A stretch of DNA of 33,315 nucleotides from Candidatus Eiseniibacteriota bacterium (GTDB taxonomy: Bacteria; Eisenbacteria; RBG-16-71-46), in assembly GCA_016178685.1 (NCBI GenBank), contig JACOSU010000107.1, positions 1 through 33,315 on the forward strand, given 5' to 3'. Shown piece after piece: positions 17,811-25,588 of this stretch (position 1 is the first letter of the stretch; each line of letters starts with the position of its first letter). The translations under genes were made by a program, and so were the position numbers. The notes under the pieces were generated by a model that had not been told where the DNA came from, ran no database searches, and worked only from the letters and a program-made list of their open reading frames with translations.

Positions 17811-17853
17811 TTCCAATGCCTTGCCAGATTTTTTCGCCGTCGAGGAGCGCGCG

Positions 17854-18321
17854 ATGAGGCTTTCCGAGCTGCTGAACGCCAATGCCGTGACGCTGCGGCT
17901 CAAGGCCAGCGCCAAGCGCGAGGCGCTGGTCGAAATGACCGACCTGCTCGAGGCCGCGCACGGCTTCCACAGCCAGGGCGAGATCCTCGATCGCGTGATG
18001 CGGCGCGAAGCGATGATGACCACCGGCATCGGCAACGGCGTGGCGATCCCGCACGGCAAGGCGCGCTCGGTGGACCACATGGCGGCCGCGATCGGAGTCT
18101 CTTCCGAAGGAATCGAGTTCGAATCCGAGGACGGCCAGCCGGTTTTCCTGGTCGTGCTGTTCGTCTCGCCCGAGAACACCAGCACGCACCACGTCCGGGT
18201 TCTCGCGAACATCTCGCGACTGCTCAAGGAAGAGTCGGTGCGTCGGAACCTGCGGGAAGCCCGCAACCCCGAAGCGTTCATGGCCGCGCTTCACGCGGCG
18301 GAGAGCGCCTACATTCCCTGA
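17854..18321 (+). CDS. PTS EIIA domain protein (fructose/nitrogen type)
   Basis: This 155-aa, single-domain protein has the PTS EIIA type-2 (Fru/Ntr) fold. GAGGAG at 17842-17847 fixes the start at 17854; a TTG 33 bases upstream is less likely. The phosphorylatable His is His67 in GNGVAIPHGKA, preceded by MMTTGIG, the family's usual active-site loop. VLFVSPENTSTHHVRVLANISRLL (split here at about 109-132) matches the C-terminal part of the fold. No EIIB, EIIC, HPr or EI gene is nearby, so a regulatory EIIA-Ntr-like role is more likely than sugar transport. It is the first gene of an apparent operon: the HyfE-like gene starts 37 bases later. Known EIIA-Ntr proteins bind and control K+ transport proteins, so a role in controlling the membrane module is possible. 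Confidence 0.9.
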   Translation: MRLSELLNANAVTLRLKASAKREALVEMTDLLEAAHGFHSQGEILDRVMRREAMMTTGIGNGVAIPHGKARSVDHMAAAIGVSSEGIEFESEDGQPVFLVVLFVSPENTSTHHVRVLANISRLLKEESVRRNLREARNPEAFMAALHAAESAYIP

Positions 18322-18358
18322 TCGCGAGCCGCCCGTCCGATCCCGGGGGGAATGACGC

Positions 18359-19012
18359 GTGCATTTCCTCGATGCATGGAACCGTCTGCCGCCCTCCGTG
18401 CTCACCCGCGTGCTGGCCGCCCCGGCCTGTGTGGGATTGTCGATCCTGCTTCCCGGTCGGCGCGCGGCGGCGCTCGCCAGCGTGGGACTCGCGATTGTCG
18501 CCGGAGTTTCGACCGGGCTGAATCCGTGGTCGTCGCGCCTCGCGTGGGCGATTGTGTGGCTGGCATGCGCGCTCGTGATCGCGCGCGGTGTGGGCGACCC
18601 GCCTCCCGATTCGTCGGCGCGCCGGGGCGGCGTCGAATCGGGCGCGGTCGGCCTGCTGCTGGGGATCGCGATGCTGCTGTTGCTGATCGCGGCCGTGGCG
18701 CGCCAGGATCTGCCCGATGAGCCGAGCCGTGACGCGTCGTACGGTCTGTTAATGATCGGGCTCGGACTCGTGCACCTCATGCTGCGGCGGCACGTGCTAC
18801 GCGCTGCGATCGCGTTCGGCTCGATGGGCATGGGTCTCGATCGCCTGACGCGCTCGGCCGCAAGCCAACAGCTTTCGCTCGATACGATCCCACCGCTCGC
18901 CGTCCCGTTCGCCACCGCGATCGCGATCGCGCTCGTCACCCGCATCGCTCGCTCCCGGCTCGGCAGCGGCGGCGGCGCGTGGGTGAGCGGTGCGCACGAC
19001 CTGCACGACTGA
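18359..19012 (+). CDS. HyfE-like (hydrogenase-4 component E / NuoK-related) membrane protein
   Basis: The 217-aa integral membrane protein uses a GTG start preceded by a G-rich site (18341-18350). It has about 6-7 hydrophobic segments. Length matches E. coli HyfE (216 aa), and the second half aligns by eye with it: LLMIGLGLVHLMLRRHVLRA (130-149) against the HyfE stretch around its RNILR motif, and the last helix ends in RIARSR like the HyfE end. HyfE and NuoK-type subunits contribute to the proton path in the membrane arm. The conserved Glu of HyfE (in LMENG) aligns with Gly157 here, so a key proton-transfer residue seems missing. The downstream gene begins 10 bases later. The overall assignment is moderate because membrane proteins align easily. 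Confidence 0.65.
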   Translation: MHFLDAWNRLPPSVLTRVLAAPACVGLSILLPGRRAAALASVGLAIVAGVSTGLNPWSSRLAWAIVWLACALVIARGVGDPPPDSSARRGGVESGAVGLLLGIAMLLLLIAAVARQDLPDEPSRDASYGLLMIGLGLVHLMLRRHVLRAAIAFGSMGMGLDRLTRSAASQQLSLDTIPPLAVPFATAIAIALVTRIARSRLGSGGGAWVSGAHDLHD

Positions 19013-19022
19013 GGGAACGCCG

Positions 19023-20417
19023 ATGCTCACGCTGCGATGGGACGCGAGGCGGACCGGCGCCGTGGCGTGCGCGGCGGGACTCGCGCTGCTCGCGGATCCC
19101 GGGCTGGTGGCGTTCTCGCGAGGCAGGATCGCGTTTCCGGCGCTCGATCTGTTCGCGCTCGCGCTCGCTCTGGAACTGCTCGCGCTCGCGTTCTGGAGCT
19201 GGTCGCGCGCGTCGGCCGACGCCGTGCATCAGTTGCGGCGCTGGACTTGGCTGCGCCGTCCGGCGAAGGCGCTGTGGCTGGCCGCCGCGGCCGCGACGCT
19301 GGTCCCCTCGCTCGCGCCCGGTTCGTCCGCGGCGCTGTGGATCCCGCGCGTCGCGGCGGCGGCGGTGGTGTGGGGCGGACTCGAGCTGATGGCGGCGCTG
19401 CCGCTCGCGCGCCCGTATTCCGATCTGTCGGGTCCACTGCTCGCGATGCGTCCGTGGCTGCCGGCTCTGCTGCCCTCCGCGGGGTTTGCGGTGCTGTGGC
19501 GCTCCGCTTCGCTGTGGACCGCCGTCGATGGCGTGCGGAGCGTCACGCTCACGCTGCTGCTCGTCACCGCGCTGCTCGCATCGCTTCGCGCGTTCGGCCG
19601 TCGGCAGTGGGCGACCGCGCTGCGCTGGCTCACGGTCTCCGAGAGTGCGCTGGCCGCGGCGCTGGTCGCGATGCGAAGTCTGCCGGGTCCGATCGCGTTG
19701 CTGCTGTGGCTGGGCGCGTGCGGCGGACGCTCGTTCATGCTGGCCTGAGAACTGCGCGGGGCCACGGCGCTGCGCGGCACCGCACTGTCGCGGCTGTGGC
19801 GCGCCGCCGGATGGTCGGGCTCGGCGGCGCTCTCGTGGCCGCTGCTCACCGCGCTCGCCGTGCGCGTGGGCGCTGGAACACCCGCCACCGGGTTCGGGCG
19901 GATCGCGGCGGCCGCGGCGTGGCTGGTGGCGGCCGCGGCGGCCGCGATCACCGCCTACGTGAGCGTAAGGCGCGTGGTTCGCGCGCCCGAACGCCGCCGC
20001 GTGATGCGCCCCGATCCGGTGCTCACGCTGAGCCACGTGAGCGCGCTGCTCACGCTGGTGCTGGGGCCCGCCTCGCTCGCGACCGCGATGCTGCTGGGCT
20101 ATCGGGCGCCGTGGATCGCGTCGGTGCCGTCGCTCGCGCCCGCGCTGCTCGGGGCAGCGCTCGCGATCGCCGGAGCGCGGCGCGGCGCGCCGCTCCTGCT
20201 CGGCATCGAATCGGTCGGAGCCCGCGCGCGACGCGGCGCGAGAGCGGCGTTTCGGACCGTCACCGCGCTCGAGCGCCGGCTGGTCGACACGCTCGGCCGC
20301 GCGTTCCGGGCCGTCGCCGCGCCGCTCTGGGAGCTGCACACCGGCGACGCGCAGGAATACCTGCTGTTCGTGGTGGGTCTCAGCGTGCTGGCCCTGGTGC
20401 TTCCGTTCCTGCGATGA
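19023..20417 (+). pseudogene. NuoL/M/N-like antiporter-type subunit interrupted by an in-frame TGA
   Basis: A 465-codon reading frame starts at ATG 19023 (GAGGG 8 bases upstream). TGA at 19746-19748 (codon 242) interrupts it, and it then continues in the same frame without other stops to 20417. The two parts look like one polytopic protein. DLFALALALELLALAFW (about residues 40-56) resembles the third helix of complex-I antiporter subunits. LRAFGRRQWATALRWLTVSE (about 192-211) resembles the 'LRAL-Q-DLKRLLAYSS' stretch, and ALLLWLGACGGRSFMLA (about 225-241) the next helix. After the TGA come an amphipathic helix, three or four further helices and a C-terminal membrane helix. CGA (Arg) to TGA would be a single transition. 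A nonsense mutation, a sequencing error or readthrough are all possible. It may be translated as a 241-aa fragment. Confidence 0.65.
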
Positions 20418-21643
20418 TCTTCGACTTCGCGCTCGATCCCGCACTGCGGGTTCCGGCGCTCATTACGGCGCGGCTCGCCCCGGCGCTTGCGCTCATCACG
20501 GCAGGGCTGCTGCTGACGGTGGACCGGCGCGGCCAGGGCCTGTTTGTCGCGCTCGCTCCGATCGTGGTGGTGGCGCCGCTGGCCGCCGCGGCCGCGTGGC
20601 CCCACGCGGTGACGCCGGTGCATGCCACTTTGATCGCCGCGCTGGTGGTGGCGATCCTCGCGCGCGACCGGGACGATCTGCTGCAGAGCGAGTGCGCGCT
20701 CAAGCTGGCCTGGGTGCTGGGGGGCTCGCTGGCGCTCTCGTGGGCGGGCGATCAGTTGCTCGCGCTCATCACCGGGACGCACGTCATTGCCGAGCAGTGG
20801 GCGGTGTTCGGAACCAACGTCGTGCCGCACGATCTGTGGAACGTCGCGCTTCCGCTCTCGATGCTGGCCGGGCTGGTGCTCGCGGGCGGCGCTCCGTTTC
20901 ACTTCTGGCTCGCCGATCTGTTGCAGGGAGGGCGCATGTGGGCCGCGCCGCTCGCGGCCTCCGCGCTTCAGATCGCTGGCATTGCGTGGCTCGCGAGGCG
21001 GATCGAGGGAGTCGCGGCGCTGCCCGACGGGGCCGCGATCACGTCGGGCCTGCTCGCGACCGCCGCGGGAGTCGCCCTGCTGTTCGGCGCCGCGACGCTG
21101 ATTCAGCAACGCAGGCCCGAGCGGCGGGTGGGCACTCTCGCGAGCCTGCAGGGCGCGCTCGCGCTCGCGATGCTGCTGGCCGGCACGCGCGCGGGGCTCG
21201 ATCCGGCATGGATCGCGCGCTGGGCTTCGCATCTGGTGCTTGCGGTGAGCGGGGCGGGGCTCCTCTCGCGCTTCCTGCCGGTGGCGGCCGATGAAACCGG
21301 TCGCGCCGGTGTGCTGTTCCGTCGCCATCCGCTCACCGGATTCGCGGGCCTGCTCGCGGGATTCTCGCTTGCCGGAGTGCCGGGCACTCCCGGTGGCCGG
21401 CTGTGGCTCGAGGCCGCGCGCGCTCTCGCGGCGACGCGGCACACCACGGTGCTGCTGCTGCTGGGCGCGGCGTGGCTGGTGGCGTTCGCCTCCGCCATGC
21501 GCCAGTGGCGCGAGGCGGCGGGCATTCCCGCGGACGCGCCGGCGGAAGGGCGTGCGGTACCGTGGCCGGCCCGGGCGGCGCTGTGGATCGCGGGGCCGGG
21601 CGTGATCGCGCTCGGCGTGATGTGGGCGCTCGCGAACCGCTGA
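20414..21643 (+). CDS. NuoN-like proton-antiporter-type membrane subunit, degenerate
   Basis: The 409-aa polytopic protein has about 12-14 helices. Its ATG overlaps the TGA of the preceding gene (ATGA at 20414-20417), indicating translational coupling. The family call rests on three stretches. SECALKLAW (92-100) followed by LLALITG resembles the NuoN 'EAALKY...LYGxTG' region. GGAPFHFWLADLLQGG (158-173) resembles the 'PFHxWxPDVYxG' signature. SLAGVPGTPGG (318-328) resembles the discontinuous helix near the C-terminus. Compared with E. coli NuoN, Glu133 is matched by Glu93. The proton-path Lys217 aligns with Leu156 and Lys247 with Gln186; the third Lys (395) has no clear match. His224 is kept as His163. 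It therefore looks like a structural relative unlikely to pump by the usual route. Confidence 0.72.
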   Translation: MIFDFALDPALRVPALITARLAPALALITAGLLLTVDRRGQGLFVALAPIVVVAPLAAAAAWPHAVTPVHATLIAALVVAILARDRDDLLQSECALKLAWVLGGSLALSWAGDQLLALITGTHVIAEQWAVFGTNVVPHDLWNVALPLSMLAGLVLAGGAPFHFWLADLLQGGRMWAAPLAASALQIAGIAWLARRIEGVAALPDGAAITSGLLATAAGVALLFGAATLIQQRRPERRVGTLASLQGALALAMLLAGTRAGLDPAWIARWASHLVLAVSGAGLLSRFLPVAADETGRAGVLFRRHPLTGFAGLLAGFSLAGVPGTPGGRLWLEAARALAATRHTTVLLLLGAAWLVAFASAMRQWREAAGIPADAPAEGRAVPWPARAALWIAGPGVIALGVMWALANR

Positions 21644-21655
21644 GAGCGAGAAAAA

Positions 21656-21731
<76 letters not shown>

Positions 21732-21783
21732 GCACCGCGCAGGGTGCCGCAGGACGCAGCTTCCCGCGCGAAAAAGCCGCGCT

Positions 21784-21812
21784 AATCTAAGCGTCTACAC
21801 GTTGAGCGTCAA
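21784..21812 (-). promoter_or_regulatory. Sigma70 promoter of tRNA-Lys
   Basis: On the minus strand, TTGACG (21812-21807) is followed after exactly 17 bases by TAGATT (21789-21784). The predicted start near 21777 leaves about 45 bases of leader before the mature 5' end at 21731. Confidence 0.75.
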
Positions 21813-21839
21813 GCCGAAACGCCCGCACCGCGGCGAGTG

Positions 21840-21869
21840 ATGACGCGGCCGAGGGGCCCGTGCTATTCT
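21840..21869 (+). promoter_or_regulatory. Candidate promoter of the vanZ-hisS-aspS cluster
   Basis: ATGACG (21840-21845) and TATTCT (21864-21869) are 18 bases apart, and the -10 carries a TGC extension (extended -10). The predicted start near 21876 gives a leader of about 95 bases that contains an 8-bp hairpin (21927-21952). Confidence 0.45.
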
Positions 21870-21926
21870 GCGCGCCATTTCCCGCCGCCCACTGCCGCTC
21901 GCCCGGGCTTCGCGCCGTTCGAATCG

Positions 21927-21952
21927 CGGTTCCTTCCGGCCGCGAGGAACCG
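21927..21952 (+). promoter_or_regulatory. Leader hairpin just upstream of the vanZ-like start
   Basis: CGGTTCCT (21927-21934) pairs perfectly with AGGAACCG (21945-21952) around a 10-base GC-rich loop. It ends 8 bases before the ribosome-binding site GGAGGA (21960-21965). Its position could influence initiation at the TTG start, but no attenuator or T-box features are visible. Confidence 0.4.
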
Positions 21953-21969
21953 TTCACCTGGAGGACAGT

Positions 21970-22419
21970 TTGCCGGACCGCCCGCCCGCGAGGACGTTTT
22001 TCCAGCAGTTTCTTCTCTACTGGTTGCCGGTGCTGCTGTACGTGACCGTGATCCTCACGTTGAGCGCACAGCCCCACCTGCAGCCGCCGCTCCATTTTCG
22101 CAACGCGGACAAGCTCTGCCACCTGATCGAATACGGCGGACTCGGGGTGCTGCTGGCACGGGCGCTGCGCGGATCGATGCGCGTGAGCGTGCCGCTGTTC
22201 GCGGGGCTGATGGCGATCGGTCTCGGCTCGATGATCGGAGCGGGCGACGAGTATTTTCAGAGCTTCGTGCCGGGACGCGAATCGAGCGTGTTCGACTGGA
22301 TGGCGGACACGCTCGGCGTGATCGTGGCGCAGGTGGCGTACGTGGTGGGGACCCGGCGGATGACACGGACGGCTCGAGATACCCGGCACGCGCCGGGCGA
22401 GGAGCGCGCATGGCGCTGA
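21970..22419 (+). CDS. VanZ family membrane protein
   Basis: The 149-aa protein has four predicted transmembrane helices. The start is TTG at 21970 with GGAGGA (21960-21965) close upstream. The VanZ-family motifs are clear: DKLCHLIEYGGLG (about 47-59) with the family's His and Glu, and GAGDEYFQSFVPGRESSVFD (about 90-109), which carries the conserved DExxQ-FxPGRxxxxxD pattern. VanZ of Enterococcus confers low-level teicoplanin resistance, but most family members have no known function, so no resistance role should be assumed. The last 10 bases overlap the start of hisS, so the two are co-translated. Confidence 0.9.
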   Translation: MPDRPPARTFFQQFLLYWLPVLLYVTVILTLSAQPHLQPPLHFRNADKLCHLIEYGGLGVLLARALRGSMRVSVPLFAGLMAIGLGSMIGAGDEYFQSFVPGRESSVFDWMADTLGVIVAQVAYVVGTRRMTRTARDTRHAPGEERAWR

Positions 22420-23690
22420 AGCATCAGGCCCCGCTCGGCACGCGCGATCTGCTGCCCGCCGAACTTGCACGCTGGCAGTGGGCCGAGTCGCAGGCGCGTG
22501 GCGTGCTCGAGCGCTATGGATACGGCGAGATCCGCACTCCGATCTTCGAGGACTACGAACTTTTCGCGCGCACCTCGGGTGAATCGAGCGACGTGGTCAC
22601 GAAGGAGATGTACCGCTTCACCGACCTCGGCGATCGCGACCTCGCGCTCAGGCCCGAGGGCACGGCGAGCGTCGCGCGCGCCTACCTCGAGCGCGGACTC
22701 GGCGGCCAGGCCCGCATCCATCGACTGTGGTACATGGGTCCCATGTTCCGCTACAGCCGGCCGCAGAAGGGGCGCTTCCGGCAGTTTCACCAGATCGGCG
22801 CCGAGATCATTGGCTCGTCCGCGCCCGGGGCCGACGTCGAGATGATCGCGCTGTTCGTGGATCTGTTCGAAGCGTGGGGTTTCTCGAACCTGACGGTCGC
22901 GGTCAACAGCGTGGGCACGCCCGGGACGCGGCGCGAATACGGCGAGCGCTTGCGCGAGTGGCTGGCTCCGGTCGCGAGTGATCTGGGAGGAGACTCGCTG
23001 CAGCGGCTGATTTCGAACCCGTTGCGCGTGCTCGACACCAAAGATCCGCGCGATCTCGAGTTGTTCGACAAACTCGTGCGCGGTGGCGCGCCCATGCCCC
23101 GCATGCTCGATTCGCTCGATTCCGAATCGCGTGAGCACTGGGAGCAGGTGCTCGGTGGCCTCGACGCGCTCGGGATCGCGCACCGGACCGACCCGGGCCT
23201 CGTGCGCGGGCTCGACTACTACACGCGCACCGCGTTCGAAGTGCACGATCCTTCGCTCGGCGCTCAGAGTGCGCTGGGCGGCGGCGGACGCTACGATGGG
23301 CTGATCGAGGCGCTGGGCGGACCGCCCACGCCCGGCGTGGGATTCTCGATCGGGCTCGACCGCACGATGATGGTGCTCGAGCAGCGCGCCGCTGGCGGAC
23401 CAGCCGTGCCGGGCACGATCTTCGTGGCTGCGATGGAGGGCACGCGCGCGGCGGCCGCGCAGCTCACGCGCGAGCTGCGGCGCGAATTCCGCGTGGACTG
23501 CGATCTCGAATCACGCGCGATCGGCGCCCAGTTGAAGCTGGCCGACCGCGCCGGCGCGACACTGGTGCTGCTGCTGGGCGAAGAAGAATGGGCGCGCGGT
23601 GAGGTCGTGATCAAGAGCCTGCGCGACGGCGGGCAGAAAGTGGTGCCGCGCGCGATGCTGCTGGAGGCGCTGCGCGAGCGGTTGAAATAG
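22410..23690 (+). CDS. hisS: Histidine--tRNA ligase
   Basis: The 426-aa class II aminoacyl-tRNA synthetase charges tRNA-His. The ATG at 22410 has GAGGAG (22399-22404) upstream. PLGTRDLLP (8-16) is the usual N-terminus and RPEGTASVAR (81-90) the ATP/His-binding strand. Motif 2 is WYMGPMFRYSRPQKGRFRQF (107-126). The histidine-specific HisA motif is VRGLDYYTRT (265-274) and HisB is LGGGGRYDGL (about 289-298). Motif 3 is GVGFSIGLDR (309-318). The C-terminal anticodon-binding domain follows (about 330-426). Length is typical for the bacterial form. It overlaps the vanZ-like gene by 10 bases and is followed by aspS after 17 bases, a common pairing. Confidence 0.98.
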   Translation: MALKHQAPLGTRDLLPAELARWQWAESQARGVLERYGYGEIRTPIFEDYELFARTSGESSDVVTKEMYRFTDLGDRDLALRPEGTASVARAYLERGLGGQARIHRLWYMGPMFRYSRPQKGRFRQFHQIGAEIIGSSAPGADVEMIALFVDLFEAWGFSNLTVAVNSVGTPGTRREYGERLREWLAPVASDLGGDSLQRLISNPLRVLDTKDPRDLELFDKLVRGGAPMPRMLDSLDSESREHWEQVLGGLDALGIAHRTDPGLVRGLDYYTRTAFEVHDPSLGAQSALGGGGRYDGLIEALGGPPTPGVGFSIGLDRTMMVLEQRAAGGPAVPGTIFVAAMEGTRAAAAQLTRELRREFRVDCDLESRAIGAQLKLADRAGATLVLLLGEEEWARGEVVIKSLRDGGQKVVPRAMLLEALRERLK

Positions 23691-23707
23691 AGGAACGGAG
23701 GAAGCGC

Positions 23708-25516
23708 TTGGAGCTCGAAGGACTCGGCGACTGGAGACGCTCTCACACCTGCGGTGAGTTGAGGCGCGAGCACGCGGCCCGCACCGTGACGCTGATGGGC
23801 TGGCTGCACCGCATGCGCGACCACGGCGGCGTGCTGTTCGTAGACCTGCGCGATCGCTATGGGCTCACCCAGGTCGTGTTCCATCCCGAGAGCGGCGGCC
23901 AGGCGCTGCTCGAGCGCGCCGCGCGCATGGGCAACGAGTGGGTGTTCGCGGTGCGGGGGCAAGTGCAGCCGCGTCCGGCCGACGCGGCCAATCCGGAACT
24001 CGCGACCGGCGCGATCGAAGTGGACGCGCGCGAGTTGAAGGTGCTGTCGGAGTGCGCGCCACTCCCGTTCCAGGTGAACGACGATCTGAACCTCGCGGGC
24101 GAGGACTTGAGGCTCCAGTACCGGTTCCTCGACCTCCGGCGTCCGGACATGGCCTCGGTGCTCGCGCTGCGCCACCGCGTGGCGCAGGCCGCCCGCGCGT
24201 TTCTGTCGGGCGAGAGTTTCCTCGAGATCGAGACGCCGATGCTGGTCAAGCCCACGCCCGAGGGCGCGCGCGACTACGTGGTGCCGAGCCGCGTGCATCC
24301 CGGCGAGTTCTACGCGTTGCCGCAGTCGCCGCAGCTCTACAAGCAGACGCTGATGATCGCGGGCTGCGATCGTTACTTTCAGCTGGCGCGCTGCCTGCGC
24401 GACGAGGATCTACGCGCCGACCGCCAGCCCGAGCACACGCAGATCGATCTCGAGATGAGCTTCGTCAGCGAAGACGACGTGTTTCGCGCGGTCGAAGGCC
24501 TGTACGCCGCGGTGTGGAAGGCGTGCCTCGGGATCGAGCTCCCGACTCCGTTTCCGCGCGTGACGTTCCGCGAAGCGATGAGCCGGTTCGGCTCCGACAA
24601 GCCCGACCTGCGCTTCGGCCTCGAGTTCGCGATCGTGACCGACCTGCTTGCGCGCTCGCCGATCAACGTGGTGGCGAACGGCGCCCGGGCCGCGGGCGGG
24701 GTGGGAGTGGCGCTCAAGCTGCCGGGCGGCGCCGGGATTTCCGGCACGCAACTGCGCAAGTTCGAGGACACGGTCAAGGAGGCAGGCGCGAGTGGCCTCG
24801 GCTTCTTCAAGGTGCTCGAGTCCGAACGCGCGAAAATGCAGAAGGTGTTTCCCGTCGAGCTGCTCGACGAGTTCCTGGCGCGCGTCCAGGCGAAGGACGG
24901 CGACGCCGTGGTCTTCACGTCGGGCCCGTGGGAGAAGACGCTCACGGCGCTCGGCGTGCTGCGCACCCAGCTCGGCCAGGGCGAGCTCGAGCGGCTCGGT
25001 CTGCTGAGTGTGGCGCCGGAGAAACAGGCGTGGCGGTTTCTCTGGGTGCGCGAGTTTCCGCTCTTCGAATGGAACCCCGATCGAAACGCGTGGGACGCGC
25101 GTCACCATATGTTCACCATGCCGAACCCCGAGCACTTGGGATTTCTCGAGAGCGATCCCGGCAACGTGTACGCGCAGCTCTACGACGTGGTGCTGAACGG
25201 CATGGAGCTGGGCTCGGGATCGATCCGGATCCACCGCCCCGACATCCAGGAGCGCGTGATGAAGGTGGTGGGCTTCACGCCGGAACAGGCGCGCGAAAAA
25301 TTCGGATTCCTGATCGACGCCTATCGCTATGCCTCGCCTCCGCACGGCGGTATCGGGCTGGGCCTCGACCGGCTGGTGATGCTGCTGGCCGGCCGCGACA
25401 GCATCCGCGACACCATTGCGTTCCCCAAGACCGCGAGCGCCGCGAGCCTGATGGACGGCTGTCCGTCGAAGGTCGAACCCGAGACGCTGAAGGAACTCGG
25501 GCTTCGGATCGGGTGA
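23708..25516 (+). CDS. aspS: Aspartate--tRNA ligase, probably non-discriminating (Asp/Asn)
   Basis: The 602-aa bacterial-type class II synthetase has a TTG start with GGAGG about 7 bases upstream. It contains the N-terminal OB-fold anticodon domain (to about 110), the catalytic core with motif 2 around FQLARCLRDEDLRADRQPEH (about 225-244), and the GAD insertion (about 300-410). Motif 3 is HGGIGLGLDRLVMLL (546-560). His39 in MRDHGGVLFVDLRDR occupies the position where E. coli-type discriminating enzymes have Leu and several non-discriminating enzymes have His. This suggests the enzyme also charges tRNA-Asn, to be corrected by GatCAB. No gat gene or asnS is in the window to test this. A hairpin terminator follows. 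Confidence 0.97.
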   Translation: MELEGLGDWRRSHTCGELRREHAARTVTLMGWLHRMRDHGGVLFVDLRDRYGLTQVVFHPESGGQALLERAARMGNEWVFAVRGQVQPRPADAANPELATGAIEVDARELKVLSECAPLPFQVNDDLNLAGEDLRLQYRFLDLRRPDMASVLALRHRVAQAARAFLSGESFLEIETPMLVKPTPEGARDYVVPSRVHPGEFYALPQSPQLYKQTLMIAGCDRYFQLARCLRDEDLRADRQPEHTQIDLEMSFVSEDDVFRAVEGLYAAVWKACLGIELPTPFPRVTFREAMSRFGSDKPDLRFGLEFAIVTDLLARSPINVVANGARAAGGVGVALKLPGGAGISGTQLRKFEDTVKEAGASGLGFFKVLESERAKMQKVFPVELLDEFLARVQAKDGDAVVFTSGPWEKTLTALGVLRTQLGQGELERLGLLSVAPEKQAWRFLWVREFPLFEWNPDRNAWDARHHMFTMPNPEHLGFLESDPGNVYAQLYDVVLNGMELGSGSIRIHRPDIQERVMKVVGFTPEQAREKFGFLIDAYRYASPPHGGIGLGLDRLVMLLAGRDSIRDTIAFPKTASAASLMDGCPSKVEPETLKELGLRIG

Positions 25517-25555
25517 TCCGGGGCGTGGCGCGGAGCCGGGTCCCGGTACCGCCGG

Positions 25556-25577
25556 CCGCCGAGCAGGGCGGTTTCTT
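25556..25577 (+). terminator. Rho-independent-like terminator after aspS
   Basis: CCGCC (25556-25560) pairs with GGCGG (25567-25571) around GAGCAG and is followed directly by TTTCTT. It lies 40 bases after the aspS stop and before the converging DUF5916 gene. The stem is short, but the U-rich tract is in place. Confidence 0.5.
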
Positions 25578-25588
25578 GCGGGGCCGCG

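Noticed and set aside
17821..17853. TTG at 17821 as the start of the EIIA gene
   Set aside because: It has no ribosome-binding site, whereas the ATG at 17854 has GAGGAG at good spacing and gives the usual EIIA N-terminus.
19746..19800. Selenocysteine insertion at the in-frame TGA
   Set aside because: The family has no known Sec position here, and the bases after the TGA do not form a convincing bacterial SECIS with the required loop.
18936..20444. Minus-strand open frame of 502 codons across the antiporter-like genes
   Set aside because: It is extremely Arg/Gln/Gly-rich and unlike any folded protein; the plus strand gives coherent membrane proteins.
21917..21925. T-loop-like GTTCGAATC upstream of the vanZ-hisS cluster, suggesting a tRNA remnant or mimic
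   Set aside because: The flanking bases do not pair as a T arm, and no acceptor, D or anticodon arms are nearby.
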